The notes: generated by a model not told the origin, from the sequence alone. A stretch of 64,000 nt of DNA from Prorocentrum cordatum (GCA_963575745.1 CAUYUJ010015028.1:256001-320000), one strand, 5' to 3'; positions 11,071 through 20,806 are shown, counted from the first letter of the stretch. Program-made: numbers and translations.

Positions 11071-12144
11071 GCTGGCTCCCACCTGTCGTTCCCTCGCAAC
11101 AGGGGGCGTCCTCACGAACCTGTTGGGCAGGTTGGTGTGCGTGGCCCGGCGCGGGCGTCCTCTCTGGGCTCCCAAACCGTCGTGGGCCAGCCGCATTGCC
11201 AGCAGCGCCGCACGCCAGCCCGATTCGATCCAATTCTGATGTCCCGATGGTCTGATGCGGTCAGATGTGTTTGTATGGCGGTGCTGTGCATCCTGGCGCG
11301 GCCGATCTGATTCGATCTCGACCCCGTGTCGATGCGGCTCAATTCCAGTGCGATGGTTGCGATAATTCGAGGTGTGCCTTGATCAGCGGGGAACAAAAAG
11401 ACGCACGCGTAGATGGGTTCACGTGGGTCTTGAGAGAGCGCGTCACGAGAGCGTTCTTGACATGAGGGCGGCCTCGCGAGCTTGGTGCGGCACGTTCACG
11501 CACGTGGTCGAGCGCGCACGTCCATGTTGGGCTCCCTACTCCACGACAGGTTCGCGTCGTGTCGACGCGGCGGCGTCCCCGATGTGGGTGTCCAAGATTA
11601 CGACGCCGCCGATAGCGCAGGATCGGCCAATACGGAAAGATATGGCGGTCGAAACGCCGCTGGCTACTTAAGGCCGAAGCAGCCGCGCCTTGCCCTGCAG
11701 CATCGCAGAAAATGACATCTGGAGCTCCGGGCACTATCTTTCTGTCTCATTTTCCGAGCTAGATCGATCTGTGAGGGTCCTGGTCCCTAAACTGAGCGAA
11801 AACCGGGCGGGGCTAGAGTGAGGACAAATCCGTTCGAGATCATTCTTAGACGCTCTGAGAGCGTTCTGGAACGCTCTGACAAGGCCGCGGCGCCCGAGAC
11901 ATCCTCCAGAGCCGCTGGATCTCAGCGATTCTAAATGTATCCTCACCCGATGGTGCCCTCGCCCTGGCTTCGTATGATCTCGGTCCCGAAACTGCCAAAA
12001 AGCAAGCAAGACAACACCACCTTCATTCCTCCATGTGGCGCTGCAGCCCATCTGGGGCCGCAGCGTACACCACGCAAACGCCCACGCCTGATCTTCTGGT
12101 ATACGCTAAGGCCCTTGGGGCCGCAGGTGGGGTGGTATCGTTTG
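11071..12144. other. unassigned region
   Basis: Mixed-composition sequence without recognised repeats. No ORF longer than about 130 codons, and none with a known motif. Confidence 0.4.
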
Positions 12145-12275
12145 TTTTCTGTCGGCGGCGAGCGAGGAGGGGAAGTGAGAAGGAGAAGGCCTTCTCAGAA
12201 GGCTCGGAAGCCTCCCGACCTGCTGAGAAGCTTTCTCAGCCTCCCCCGAAGACACGGAAGACTTCTGAGGAGGAG
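12145..12275. repeat. dispersed repeat R7, copy 1
   Basis: Starts GGCGGCGAGCGAGG and continues with GAGAAGGAGAAGGCC and several CTTCTCAGAAG-type short palindromes, then GAAGACACGGAAG. Matches 36285-36418, where the last block is GTGTCTTCGGGGAAGG. Confidence 0.65.
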
Positions 12276-12323
12276 GCGCGAGGGTTTTTGATAAGCCCTT
12301 TTCTGATAGGGCCTTCTCCTTCT

Positions 12324-12556
12324 CATGGCGCCCACATCGCAGAGCGGATTGCGGTCGGAAAACCCTGGGATGGGCCCAGACTGTCCTGGAGAATTTCGTT
12401 TCGGATTTCAAAGTGAATTTCGCGCAGATTTGTGTGTGGCCTGGAAGGAAGACAAGCAAAAACAAGTCCACGCGAAACTCACTCCGTTTCTTTGCTTGCC
12501 GTTTCGGAGCTTCGCACTGGCAGGAACCCACGCAGAAATCCGCTGCAGCACGCCCC
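12324..12556. repeat. dispersed repeat R3, copy 1
   Basis: About 75-80% similar by eye to 59268-59478: CGCAGAGCGGATT, CATGG/GATGGGCC, TGTCCTGGAGAATT, CGGATTTC, CACGCA.AAATCCGCTGCAG. Frames are not conserved, so it is treated as a non-coding repeat. Confidence 0.8.
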
Positions 12557-12611
12557 CCCTCCGATCGCCGCCGGCTCTGGTCCCCAGCGAAGCAGGGCGA
12601 CGATATCGGGA

Positions 12612-12976
12612 CGACCGACAGGGGTACGGAAAGAATGGGTATACAAAGACCGACGGCAGCTCTTCTTCTTCATGAACCGGATTCGCTGCCAGCGCCGCCG
12701 CGGATGGTGTCCATTTGAGGCAGACGGCCGCCTGCCAAACAGCGGCCGCTGCTGGTTCGGGACAACATCTGCTGTTGCCCATTGTTTCCGTGCCCTGATG
12801 GGCATGTTTTCCACCACCACCACCATAAGTTGGAGTGGGGGGTCCTCCTCCTCCTCCTCCTCCTCCTCCTCCTCCTCCTCATCCTCCTCCTCCTCCTCCT
12901 CCACCTCCTTCCCCCCTCCAACTTATGGTGGTGGTGGTGGAAAACAGGCCCATCATGCCCATTTCCGGCGTCCGGA
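12612..12976. mobile_element. TIR-E element, degenerate copy split by a TCC hairpin
   Basis: The left part resembles the intact TIR-E at 36007: GGGTACGGAAAGAATGGGTA, CGCCGCCGCGG, GTGTCCATT, CCAACAGCGGCCGCTG-like, GGGACAACATCTGCTGTTG. The right terminus (CATGCCCATTTCCGGCGTCC) appears only after an inserted hairpin at 12798-12962. Confidence 0.65.
12798..12962. repeat. inverted repeat with a TCC-tract loop
   Basis: Left arm GGGCATGTTTTCCACCACCA then CCACCATAAGTTGGA; right arm TCCAACTTATGGTGGTGGTG then GTGGAAAACAGG. The arms of about 35 bp are almost perfectly complementary. The loop is about 75 nt of TCC repeats (12843-12916). Confidence 0.9.
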
Positions 12977-13138
12977 GACGACGCCCGTTGGGAGCGCATC
13001 GCCTCGCCGGGCTCTCGAGAGCCCGCCGCCCCCCCCCCGGGCGCGCCCAGGCGCCGCGGAGGCGCGCCCCGCCGCCGGTGGCGCCGCCGCGGCGCCCGAG
13101 GGAAAGGAGCGGCGGCGCGCGCGCGGGGGGCGCCTTTC
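12977..13138. other. GC-rich unassigned spacer
   Basis: Runs of GCGCC and GCCGCC; nothing recognised. Confidence 0.4.
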
Positions 13139-13376
13139 CTCTCAAGCAGTGGCGAAGCGCCCCGGAGTGCACATAGGCCTACCAAACAATGTTCTAAGAA
13201 CCTTTTGTTGTGGTTCCCACGAGATGTTCTTAGAACATTTCTGGCTGGGGCTGTCTTGTTTTCTCGCATCGGGCTGATGTTCTAAGAACATTGTCTTTGT
13301 GCTTAGAGCACTGTTGGGTTCTAAGGACATTTCGTGGTAGGACTATAGGAATGCTGGGACGGTCGGTCCCTGTCCA
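13139..13376. mobile_element. TIR-C fold-back element, copy 1
   Basis: About 238 bp. The left end CTCAAGCAGTGGCGAAGCG and right end GGGACGGTCGGTCCCTG are imperfect inverted complements. Inside, TAGGCCTACCAAACAATG faces TTCGTGGTAGGACTATAGG. The interior has four or five TTCTAAGAACAT-type palindromes. The ORFs crossing it are non-coding. Sits inside the first arm of a 465-bp tandem duplication. Confidence 0.85.
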
Positions 13377-13603
13377 ATCCTCGGGGCCTCCCATATTGAA
13401 TCGGGCCGAACGAAAGGGGGGGATTGGGAAAAGGGGGGGGTACAAAATCTCCTGCATGCAGCTGGTTTCGGCCCCACCGAGGGGCCCATTCCTCGATCCA
13501 TGGGCGCCTCCCAGCGCCGGGAGGCGCCGGGAAAGTCAGCTGCGTGAGACGATTCTCAAACCCCCTCTTCGTTATCCCCTCCCTTTCGCCCGACCCGACC
13601 TTC

Positions 13604-13842
13604 CTCTCAAGCAGTGGCGAAGCGTCCCGGAGTGCACATAGGCCTACCAAACAATGTTCTAAGAACCTTTTGTTGTGGTTCCCACGGAATGTTCTCAGAA
13701 CATTTCTGGCTGGGGCTATCTTGTTTTCTCGCATCGGGCTAACGTTCTAAGAACACTGTTTTTGTGCTTAGAGCACTGTTGGGTTCTAAGGACATTTCGT
13801 GGTAGGACTATAGGAATGCTGGGACGGGCGGTCCCTGCTCAA
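13604..13842. mobile_element. TIR-C fold-back element, copy 2
   Basis: Second arm of the tandem duplication. It came from the duplication rather than an independent insertion, because the flanks are duplicated with it. Confidence 0.85.
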
Positions 13843-14063
13843 TCCTCGGGGCCTCCCATATTGAATCGGGCCGAACGAAAGGGGGGGATTGGGAAAAGGG
13901 GGGGTTACAAAATCTGCTGCATGCAGCTGGTTTCGGCCCCACCGAGGGGCCCATTCCTCGATCCATGGGCGCCTCCCAGCGCCGGGAGGCGCCGGGAAAG
14001 TCAGCTGTGTGAGCCGATTCTCAAACCCCCTCTTCGCTATCCCCTCCCTTTCGTTCGGCCCGA

Positions 14064-14202
14064 TGAAAGTCGGGCGTGTCCCTCTACAGGAGGAATTTTC
14101 AAAAATAGTCGAACAAGTGGTCTGGGGACCATGTGTCTATCATTGTTTCAGATGTTTTGGATATGTTCTGACATTTTTTATTTTTCGTCATTCCCGACCT
14201 AA
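14064..14202 (+). mobile_element. TIR-A element, copy 6 (right TIR deleted)
   Basis: Left end AAAGTCGGGCGTGTCCCTC is intact. The right side jumps from TATTTTTCGTCA to TTCCCGACCTAA and lacks the CCGCCTGTAGGGGGACACG part. It directly follows the 465-bp duplication. No target duplication. Confidence 0.85.
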
Positions 14203-14206
14203 CCCT

Positions 14207-14386
14207 GGGCCTCCCAGATGGGGTCGGAGGATCGTACCGCATCGCCGATGCACCGCCGATGCGGCTCGATGTGGGGCCGAGTTTCTCCACGCTGGTGTCG
14301 CCGATGCATCGGCGATGCATCCCCGATGCATCGGCGGTGCGGTGCGATCCTCCGACCCCACCTACTCCGACCCCATCTGGGAGGCC
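14207..14386. mobile_element. TIR-H fold-back element, complete
   Basis: Ends GGGCCTCCCAGATGGGGTCG and CGACCCCATCTGGGAGGCC are inverted complements. The interior is built from CGATGCATCGG and GGCGATGC palindromic words. A half copy is at 23130-23208. Confidence 0.85.
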
Positions 14387-14461
14387 TCTGCTTCCTCGGG
14401 GAGGGACACATCGACACCCAGAGAAATCAAGGGAGGAAACTGTACCCAGGCCCCGACAGTT

Positions 14462-14600
14462 GGCGTTTCCTAGACGGCCCTGGGAGTTTCCTAAACAGCC
14501 TTGCCTTGTTCGATTCCCTCCTTGGGTACGTTTACTGAACGGCTTCGCTTGTGGGGATCCTTATTATGGTAGGGAACATGCACACCCAGAGCAAGAAAAG
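14462..14600. repeat. dispersed repeat R2, copy 1
   Basis: GGCGTTTCCTAGACGGCCCT, AAACAGCCTTGCCTTGTTCG, GTTTACTGAACGGCTTCGC. Same order as 19001, 36486 and 59127. The repeated theme GTTTACTAAACGGC is itself a short palindrome. Confidence 0.8.
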
Positions 14601-14639
14601 ACCCAGGCCTGTCGTTGAAGTTAGGTATTTCTCGATCCT

Positions 14640-14782
14640 CAGATCCCAATCTTCTTTAGGCGCCTTCTTCAATCATCAACTGATCTCCCCTCTTCCCTCA
14701 TCTTCAGCGGGCGGGCGGAAGCCCAATCTGTTTCAGCGCCGTCCTACTTGATGGTTCTTTCCGACCGACGGGTCCTGATGCC
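14640..14782. repeat. dispersed repeat R8, copy 1
   Basis: Similar to 56925-57062: AGATCCCAATCTTCT, CTTCAGCGGGCGGGCGGA, TTTCAGCGCCGTCCTACTT, TTTCCGACCGACGGGT. Non-coding. Confidence 0.65.
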
Positions 14783-14897
14783 ACTTTTCTTGCTTCGTTT
14801 TCCCCTTCTTCCCCACATGTTTCGTGGGGTTCTGGTTTTCTTCCCTGCCGCGCCGCACCCGCGTCTCACACCTCCCCCCTCCCCTTCTCCTTCTCGC

Positions 14898-15164
14898 ACA
14901 GCACAGCACAGCACAGCACTGGTCAGCATAGCTCAGCACAGCTCAGCTCAGCTCAGCACAGCTCAGCTCAGCTCAGCTCAGCACAGCACAGCACAGCACA
15001 GCACAGCACTGCTCAGCATAGCTCAGCACAGCTCAGCTCAGCTCAGCTCAGCACAGCACAGCTCAGCACAGCACAGCACAGCACAGTACAGCACAGCACA
15101 GCACAGCACTGCTCAGCACAGCTCAGCACAGCTCAGCTCAGCTCAGCACAGCACAGCTCAGCTC
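14898..15164. repeat. pentanucleotide array AGCAC/AGCTC
   Basis: More than 50 tandem 5-mers, mostly CAGCA and CAGCT with a few CAGTA or TAGCT. It runs directly into satellite S1. Confidence 0.95.
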
Positions 15165-16620
15165 GGTCGTCCAGGCCGTAGCAGGCGTGGCACTTTCTCG
15201 ATACCATAGGGGGTGCGCAGGGGGTGGTCCCCCTATCCGCGCCGGTCGTCCAGGCCGTAGCAGGCGTGGCAGTTTCTCGACGCCATAGTGGGTGCGCACG
15301 GGGTGGTCCCCCTATCCGCGCCGGTCGTCCAGGCCGTAGCAGGCGTGGCAGTTTCTCGACACCATAGGGGGTGCGCAGGGGGTGGTCCCCCTATCCGCGC
15401 CGGTCGTCCAGGCCGTAGCAGGCGTGGCAGTTTCTCGAGGCCGTAGCCATAGGGGGTGCGCACGGGGTGGTCCCCCTATCTAGGCCGTAGCAGGCGTGGC
15501 AGTTTCTCGGTCGTCCAGGCCGTAGCAGGCGTGGCACTTTCTCGACACCATAGGGGGTGCGCACGGGGTGGTCCCCCTATCCGCGCCGGTCGTCCAGGCC
15601 GTAGCACACCAGGGGGTGGGCAGAGCAGGCGTGGCACTCGACACCATAGGGGGTGCGCAGGGGGTGGTCCCCCTATCCGCGCCGGTCGTCCAGGCCGTAG
15701 CAGGCGTGGCAGTTTCTCGACGCCATAGTGGGTGCGCACGGGGTGGTCCCCCTATCCGCGCCGGTCGTCCAGGCCGTAGCAGGCGTGGCACTTTCTCGAT
15801 ACCATAGGGGGTGCGCAGGGGGTGGTCCCCCTATCCGCGCCGGTCGTCCAGGCCGCAGCAGGCGTGGCAGTTTCTCGACGCCGTAGTGGGTGCGCACGGG
15901 GTGGTCCCCCTATCCGCGCCGGTCGTCCAGGCCGTAGCAGGCGTGGCAGTTTCTCGACACCATAGGGGGTGCGCACGGGGTGGTCCCCCTATCCGCGCCG
16001 GTCGTCCAGGCCGTAGCAGGCGTGGCACTTTCTCGACACCATAGGGGGTGCGCAGGGGTGGTCCCCCTATCCGTCGGGCCGTTATCGCAGGGGGTGGTCC
16101 CCCTATCCGCGCCGGTCGTCCAGGCCGTAGCAGGCGTGGCACTTTCTCGACACCATAGGGGGTGCGCACGGGGTGGTCCCCCTATCCGCGCCGGTCGTCC
16201 AGGCCGTAGCAGGCGTGGCAGTTTCTCGACACCATAGGGGGTGCGCAGGGGTGGTCCCCCTATCCGCGCCGGTCGTCCAGGCCGTAGCAGGCGTGGCACT
16301 TTCTCGACACCATAGGGGGTGCGCAGGGGGTGGTCCCCCTATCCGCGCCGGTCGTCCAGGCCGTAGCAGGCGTGGCAGTTTCTCGAGGGGTGCGCACGGG
16401 GTGGTCCCCTATCCGCGCCGGTCGTCAGGCCAGCAGGCGTGGCAGTTTCTCGACACCATAGGGGGTGCGCAGGGGGTGGTCCCCCTATCCGCGCCGGTCG
16501 TCCAGGCCGTAGCAGGCGTGGCAGTTTCTCGATACCATAGGGGGTGCGCACGGGGTGGTCCCCCTATCCGCGCCGGTCGTCCAGGGCAGAGCAGGCGTGG
16601 CACTTTCTCGACACTTAGGG
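15165..16620. repeat. satellite S1a, 79-bp unit
   Basis: About 18 units. Unit landmarks are GGTCGTCCAGGCCGTAGCAG, GCGTGGCAGTTTCTCGACAC, CATAGGGGGTGCGCAGG and GGTGGTCCCCCTATCCGCGC. Spacing of GGGTGCGCA is 79 bp (for example 15211 to 15290). ATAGGGGG and CCCCCTAT in each unit form a small stem. Units vary in CACTTT/CAGTTT and GCAG/GCAC; a few are shortened or carry an insert (15600-15640, 16070-16095, 16385-16440). Confidence 0.97.
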
Positions 16621-17178
16621 GGTGCGCAGGGGGTGGTCCCTGAGCGCGGCCGCTATCCGAGACGGTCGTCCAGGGCATAGCAGGCGTGGCACTTTCTCGA
16701 CACCATAGGGGGTGCGCAGGGGGTGGTCCCTGAGCGCGGCCGCTATCCGAGACGGTCGTCCAGGGCATAGTAGGCGTGGCACTTTCTCGATTCCATAGGG
16801 GGTGCGCAGGGGGTGGTCCCTGAGCGCGGCCGCTATCCGAGACGGTCGTCCAGGGCATAGTAGGCGTGGCACTTTCTCGATTCCATAGGGGGTGCGCAGG
16901 GGGTGGTCCCCGAGCGCGGCCGCTATTCGAGACGGTCGTCCAGGGCATAGCAGGTATGGCACTTTCTCGACACCATAGGGGGTGCGCAGGGGTTGGTCCC
17001 TCACCGCGGCCGCTATGCACGCCGGTCGTCCAGGGCATAGCAGGTGTGGCACTTTCTCGACACCATAGGGGGTGCGCAGGGGGTGGTCCCTCACCGCGGC
17101 CGCTATGCACGACGGTCGTCCAGGGCATAGCAGGCGTGGCACTTTCTGGACAAAATAGGGGGTGCGCAGGGGGTGGCA
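16621..17178. repeat. satellite S1b, 90-bp derivative
   Basis: Continuation of S1 with a 90-bp period (GGTGCGCAGG at 16621, 16711, 16801, 16891, 16981, 17071, 17161). The extra bases are GAGCGCGGCCGCTATCCGAG or CACCGCGGCCGCTATGCACG in place of CCCTATCCGCGCC, which adds a NotI-like GCGGCCGC. The proximal AGGCCGTAG becomes AGGGCATAG. Confidence 0.97.
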
Positions 17179-17625
17179 ACGGCCACCAACATCATTCTTA
17201 CCTGCTTCACTTCAGCTATCATCACTCCAGCCATAATATAAGTATGTGGGGTTCCTCGGCAGCGTAATTGGGCCTCCCGGGAGGCCCTCGACGCCATTGC
17301 AGGATTCGCCTCGAGGTTGAAACCAAAAAGCATCCCAGGAGAGGTCGGGAGAGTCGGCGGTGTGGGTGGAAACATCGACACCAACACACATAAGCGTCGA
17401 TTCTCATGAGGATCTTGGAACGTATGGGGAATGGAGAGGAAAAAAAAGTACATGAGATCTGCGAGCACTAAAACATCAGGGGACTCCAATCGATTTGTCT
17501 GTGCTCTCCTGGGCCCCTTTATTTCCACGCCCGGTAGCCGCCCTTGGAGGGGCCGGCTTTGCGTCGGGCGCGCGCTGGTGCTCCGAAGGGTGCGGTCGTG
17601 ACGGAAACCCAGACATGCAGTGCCT
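17179..17625. other. unassigned spacer after S1
   Basis: No gene. 17271-17340 (GGCCTCCCGGGAGGCCCTCG, GGATTCGCCTCG) resembles 60166-60215, next to R6 copy 2. Confidence 0.45.
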
Positions 17626-17634
17626 TGAGAGAAG

Positions 17635-17862
17635 CTCCTTCTCCTCCTCCTCTGTCCTCCTCCTCCTCCTCCTCGTCCCTCTCCCCCTCCTCCTTCTCAT
17701 CCTCCTTCTCCTCCTCTCCTCCTCCCTCCTCCTCCTCCTCCTCCTCCTCCTCCTCCTCCTCCTCCTCCTCCTCCTCCCCCTCCCGCTCCTGCCGCTCCTC
17801 CTGGCTGTCCTCCACCACCTCCTCCTCCTCCTCCTCCTCCTCCTCCTCCTCCTCTCGCGCCT
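17635..17862. repeat. TCC tract
   Basis: Two TCC-rich blocks separated by CTCCTGCCGCTCCTCCTGG. Preceded by GTGCCTTGAGAGAAGCTCCT; a related motif (GTCTTAAGAGCATCTCTTC) precedes another short CTCC stretch at about 17940. Confidence 0.95.
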
Positions 17863-18026
17863 CGCTTCCTCGCATCCAGGCGAGGGCTTCTGGCAATTGT
17901 CGGCCTCTGGGGGCCGGCGTGACGGGGTCCCATGCATCCAGCGTCTTAAGAGCATCTCTTCTTCCTCCTTGCTCCTCCCAGTTGCTGCTCCTCCTCCCCA
18001 TCTCGAGCTACCTCCCGCGCCTCGCT

Positions 18027-18187
18027 TTAAGTCGGGCCTGTCCCTCTGCAGGCGGAATCTGCACGAACAGTCCAGAAATAGTCGGGGGACAATATTTTGA
18101 TTCCTCTTGATTATTTGGGGGCATTTGTTTTTACTATCTTTATGCTTCGTCCCAAAATCCACCTTGCTAAGCTCATGCCCAACCTAA
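18027..18187 (+). mobile_element. TIR-A element, copy 7
   Basis: 161 bp. Flanked by GCCTCGCT at 18019-18026 and 18188-18195, a perfect 8-bp target duplication. The right TIR has mutated (CTTGCTAAGCTCATGCCCAA), so the duplication outlasted the TIR. Confidence 0.93.
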
Positions 18188-18340
18188 GCCTCGCTTCCTC
18201 GCCTCCGGGCGAGGGCTCCCGGCAGCTGCCGGCGCGCGGTGGGGGGGCCCGTGCGGGGGAGAGGGCCCCGTCCGCAGATCGGCGCGGGGCGCAGAGGCGG
18301 CCCCTCGGGGGAGCGCTGGGCGTGAAGGACGCCGAGACTG

Positions 18341-18625
18341 GAGGGTTTCTCCGGAGGGCTTAGGCGACCCGTCGTCGTCGTCCTCCTGCTCCTCCTCCTC
18401 CTCCTCTTCCTCCTCCCTCCTCCTCATCCTTCCTCCTTCTTCATCTCCTCCTCCCCCTCCACCTCCTTCTCCTCCTCTTCCCTTCTCCTCCTCCTCCTCC
18501 TCCTTCTCCTCCTTCTCCTCCTCCTCTTCCTCCTCCTCCCTCCTCCTCCCTCCTTCTTCATCTCCTCCTCCCCCTCCACCTCCTCCTCCTCCTCCTCCTC
18601 CTCCTCCTCCTCCTCCTCCTCCTCG
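18341..18625. repeat. TCC tract with conserved leader, second example
   Basis: Leader GAGGGTTTCTCCGGAGGGCT then TAGGCGACCCGT, followed by GTC triplets and about 250 bp of TCC/TTC. An R1 copy follows at once. Confidence 0.9.
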
Positions 18626-18640
18626 GGTCGAGAAAAACTC

Positions 18641-18800
18641 ATAAGCATAAGCGTTTTGGCGCTCCGCGTAGATGTCTAGGATCCGCGCGGGGCCCCCCGG
18701 CGGCGCCTCCGGCTCCGCCCCTGGCGCGCTCCGCGCGCCAGGGAGGGGGGTCCAGCGCAGATCCAAGAAATCTGCGCGGAGTGCCACAAATGCGCGGCGT
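18641..18800. repeat. dispersed repeat R1, copy 2 (complete)
   Basis: Left GCGTTTTGGCGCTCCGCG, right CAAGAAATCTGCGCGGAGTG: inverted ends over about 150 bp. The core GGCGGCGCCTCCGG and GGCGCGCTCCGCGCGCC is highly self-complementary. Probably a further fold-back family. Confidence 0.8.
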
Positions 18801-18950
18801 TTTTTTCTTCTTCTGCCCCTGGGAGAGGGTCGGCGTGAAGGCAGCCGCGACATCAGCGTCTTGAGGTCGGGAGGGACAGGCCAAACAGTGTCCACACCAC
18901 GCCCCCGATGGGAGCCTGGTGGCGGGCTGCCATCGGGCCCGGTGGCAGGC

Positions 18951-18993
18951 CGCTTGTCGTGGTCGCCCCTCTCGGGAGCGACCACGACAAGCG
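18951..18993. repeat. perfect 16-bp inverted repeat, 11-nt loop
   Basis: CGCTTGTCGTGGTCGC (18951-18966) and GCGACCACGACAAGCG (18978-18993) pair perfectly around CCCTCTCGGGA. There is no following T-run, and terminators of this kind are not a eukaryotic feature, so no function is claimed. Confidence 0.95.
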
Positions 18994-19000
18994 GGGGACA

Positions 19001-19115
19001 GCCCTGGGCGTTTACTAAACAGCCCTGCCCTGTTTGATTCCTTCTTAGGGCGCGTTCACTGAACGGCCTCGCGTGTCGGGGTGGTTCGTATCGGGGTGGA
19101 TTTTCTGCCCTCTAC
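19001..19115. repeat. dispersed repeat R2, copy 2
   Basis: GCCCTGGGCGTTTACTAAAC, AGCCCTGCCCTGTTTGATTC, CGTGTCGGGGTGGTTCGTAT, GGGGTGGATTTTCTGCC; best match is 59127-59262. Confidence 0.85.
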
Positions 19116-19275
19116 CTTCGTGTTTCAGGACCTGGTCCTCCCTGCCCCCCCTGAGCTGCACACCTGCCGCCGGCCACGGTTTGCGCCCCCCCCCCCCCCC
19201 CCTCTTGGACGCCCCCGTCTCGCGGTCCCCTGACAGGCAGCGGTGGCGCGTGGCCGCCGACGCGGGCCCCCAGGC

Positions 19276-19435
19276 TTGAGTCGGGCGTGTCCCTCCACAG
19301 GAGGAAGATACAAAAAGTAGCCACGGAAATTGTCAGGGGACGGTTCTTTTCGCATTGCGTGTGTGTGTGTGTGGATGTTTTGACTATTCTGGTTTTTCGT
19401 CCAATATCCGCCTGCAGGGGGCACACCCGACCTGA
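19276..19435 (+). mobile_element. TIR-A element, copy 8
   Basis: TTGAGTCGGGCGTGTCC to ACACCCGACCTGA, 160 bp, with an internal GTGTGTGTGTGTG run. Flanks CCCCAGGC and CACCAGGA agree at 6/8, a decayed duplication. Confidence 0.88.
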
Positions 19436-19839
19436 CACCAGGAGGCACACAATGGAAACCTACCTTTGACATGCACAAATCAAACCGTTACGGGATATTA
19501 CATCAACACAATATACATATATATATGTGTGTGTGTGTTAGCCATCGCAATGAGAATTGGACTTCAACATTGACACGAAATTTGCGAAAACAAAACAGAA
19601 GCTCACCATTGCAAACAAACGCAACGCTGGAAACTCAGAGACCAGGGCATGAGTACCAGGCCCACTTCGAGGCGGCCTTTGGCGTGCACGCCCTCCCCGG
19701 CCTGCGCGCGTGGTCGCCTGCGCGCGCGCCTGCGCCGCGCCGCGCCCTCGCGCGCATGCAGGAGGGGCCGCCCCCCAAGAAGGGCGCCGAGGGCGCGCAG
19801 GCGGCCGAAGGCGCGCGCTGTCCGAGCAGCCCTTCCCCC
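19436..19839. other. unassigned spacer
   Basis: A short TATATATGTGTGTGTG run lies near 19517-19540; the rest is mixed then GC-rich. No gene. Confidence 0.4.
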
Positions 19840-19847
19840 CCCCGGTC

Positions 19848-20037
19848 TTAGGTCGGGCCTGTCCCTCTACAGGAGGAAAGTCCAAAAAATAGTCAACAAA
19901 TAGTCCGGGGACGATCTTTTGCTTAGTTTCGAGGGACGTGCCATTTTTTGGACCATGTTCTCTTACTTGTGAATAATTTTGGGGTGTGATTTACGTTTCC
20001 TCCTAAATCTCCCTGTAGGGGGACACGCCCGACTTAA
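19848..20037 (+). mobile_element. TIR-A element, copy 9
   Basis: TTAGGTCGGGCCTGTCCCTC to GGGGGACACGCCCGACTTAA, 190 bp with extra AT-rich interior. Ends intact; the flanks do not match. Confidence 0.9.
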
Positions 20038-20164
20038 GCCTGGGCCCGCCAGCGGCCGCGGCGGCCGCCGCTCGGGCGCTCGCGCGCGCGGGCGCCGAGC
20101 ACGACGGATGTCTCGCGCAGAGTTCGGGCCGGCGGCGGCCGGCGGCAGCGGCGGTCGGGGCTCA

Positions 20165-20571
20165 AGGGACGGGGGTCAATGCAAACGGGGGTCAGCCAGA
20201 GCGCCCGAGCTTGCAGGATCCTGCAGGGCCAGGGTCGCATCGACTCACCCGGGTCTGGGTGAGAATTCTGCAGGGATCTTGCCGGATCCTGTGCATCGAC
20301 CCAGGCTTGTCGGGGGTGGACAGACCTCCCACCCTGACACGTCGATTGGCCAATCGGCCGTTTCCGGTTCGCGAGGGGGCGTCGCGGCCGTTATTTTTGC
20401 GGGTCCGGGTCCGTCGGTTTCGGTCCTTGGCCGTTATCACTAAAGGGAGGTTTATTGACGGGAGGTTTGTCCACCGTCGAGCCTGGGTGCAGGACCCTGC
20501 AGGACTCTGCAGGATCCTGCAGGGCCCGACCGGCCCGGGTCTGCATATTGAGCCGGGTCGGCAGGTCCCCG
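20165..20571. repeat. dispersed repeat R4, copy 1 (interrupted)
   Basis: GGGGGTCAATGCAAACGGGG, AGCCAGAGCGCCCGAGCTTG, then repeated palindromic TGCAGGATCCTGCAGG words, ending near GGTCCCC. Aligns with 27168-27396 and 62404-62613, but contains 171 bp of TIR-F absent from both. Confidence 0.88.
20310..20480. mobile_element. TIR-F element, copy 1, nested in R4
   Basis: Ends TCGGGGGTGGACAGACCTCC and GGAGGTTTGTCCACCGTCGA are inverted (18 of 21 positions). The two uninterrupted R4 copies give the empty site. Flanks GCTTG and GCCTG fit a 5-bp duplication with one change. Confidence 0.88.
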
Positions 20572-20806
20572 GGGCGGCATAGGGGGCTCGGCCGTGCTGC
20601 CCGCGGCCACCAGTCCGCTCGGCACGACGATCGAACTGGATACGGGGAAAATCAAGAGGGAAAAAAACGCAGGCACAGTGAATCGTCGACTCCCAGGATT
20701 GGGAAAACATGGGAAGTGGGGGGCAGGCAAAAACTCAGAAAATATGGGCAAATGTGGGGAATCCTGTTATTTGTGTGTATTTATTTGTGTGTCCTGGGAC
20801 CCCTTC
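20572..20806. other. unassigned spacer
   Basis: Mixed composition; nothing recognised. Confidence 0.4.

Larger units (their letters stand above)
13139..14063. repeat. 465-bp tandem duplication
   Basis: 13139-13603 and 13604-14063 are nearly identical across a TIR-C copy and about 230 bp of flank (GGGCCGAACGAAAGG, GGTTTCGGCCCCACCGAG, GCGCCTCCCAGCGCCGGGAG). By eye there are only a few substitutions, so this is a recent segmental tandem duplication. Confidence 0.95.

Noticed and set aside
15165-17178. Regular repeats that might suggest a CRISPR array
   Set aside because: Units are contiguous 79/90-bp satellites with no unique spacers, and the genome is eukaryotic.
18951-18993. Perfect hairpin as a possible transcription terminator
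   Set aside because: No T-tract, no upstream gene, and such terminators are bacterial.
2398-20037. Recurring peptide NIPPVEGQARL or SLYRRKIQ in many ORFs, as if a conserved domain
   Set aside because: It is the translation of the TIR-A left end on either strand; the peptide tracks the transposon, not a gene.
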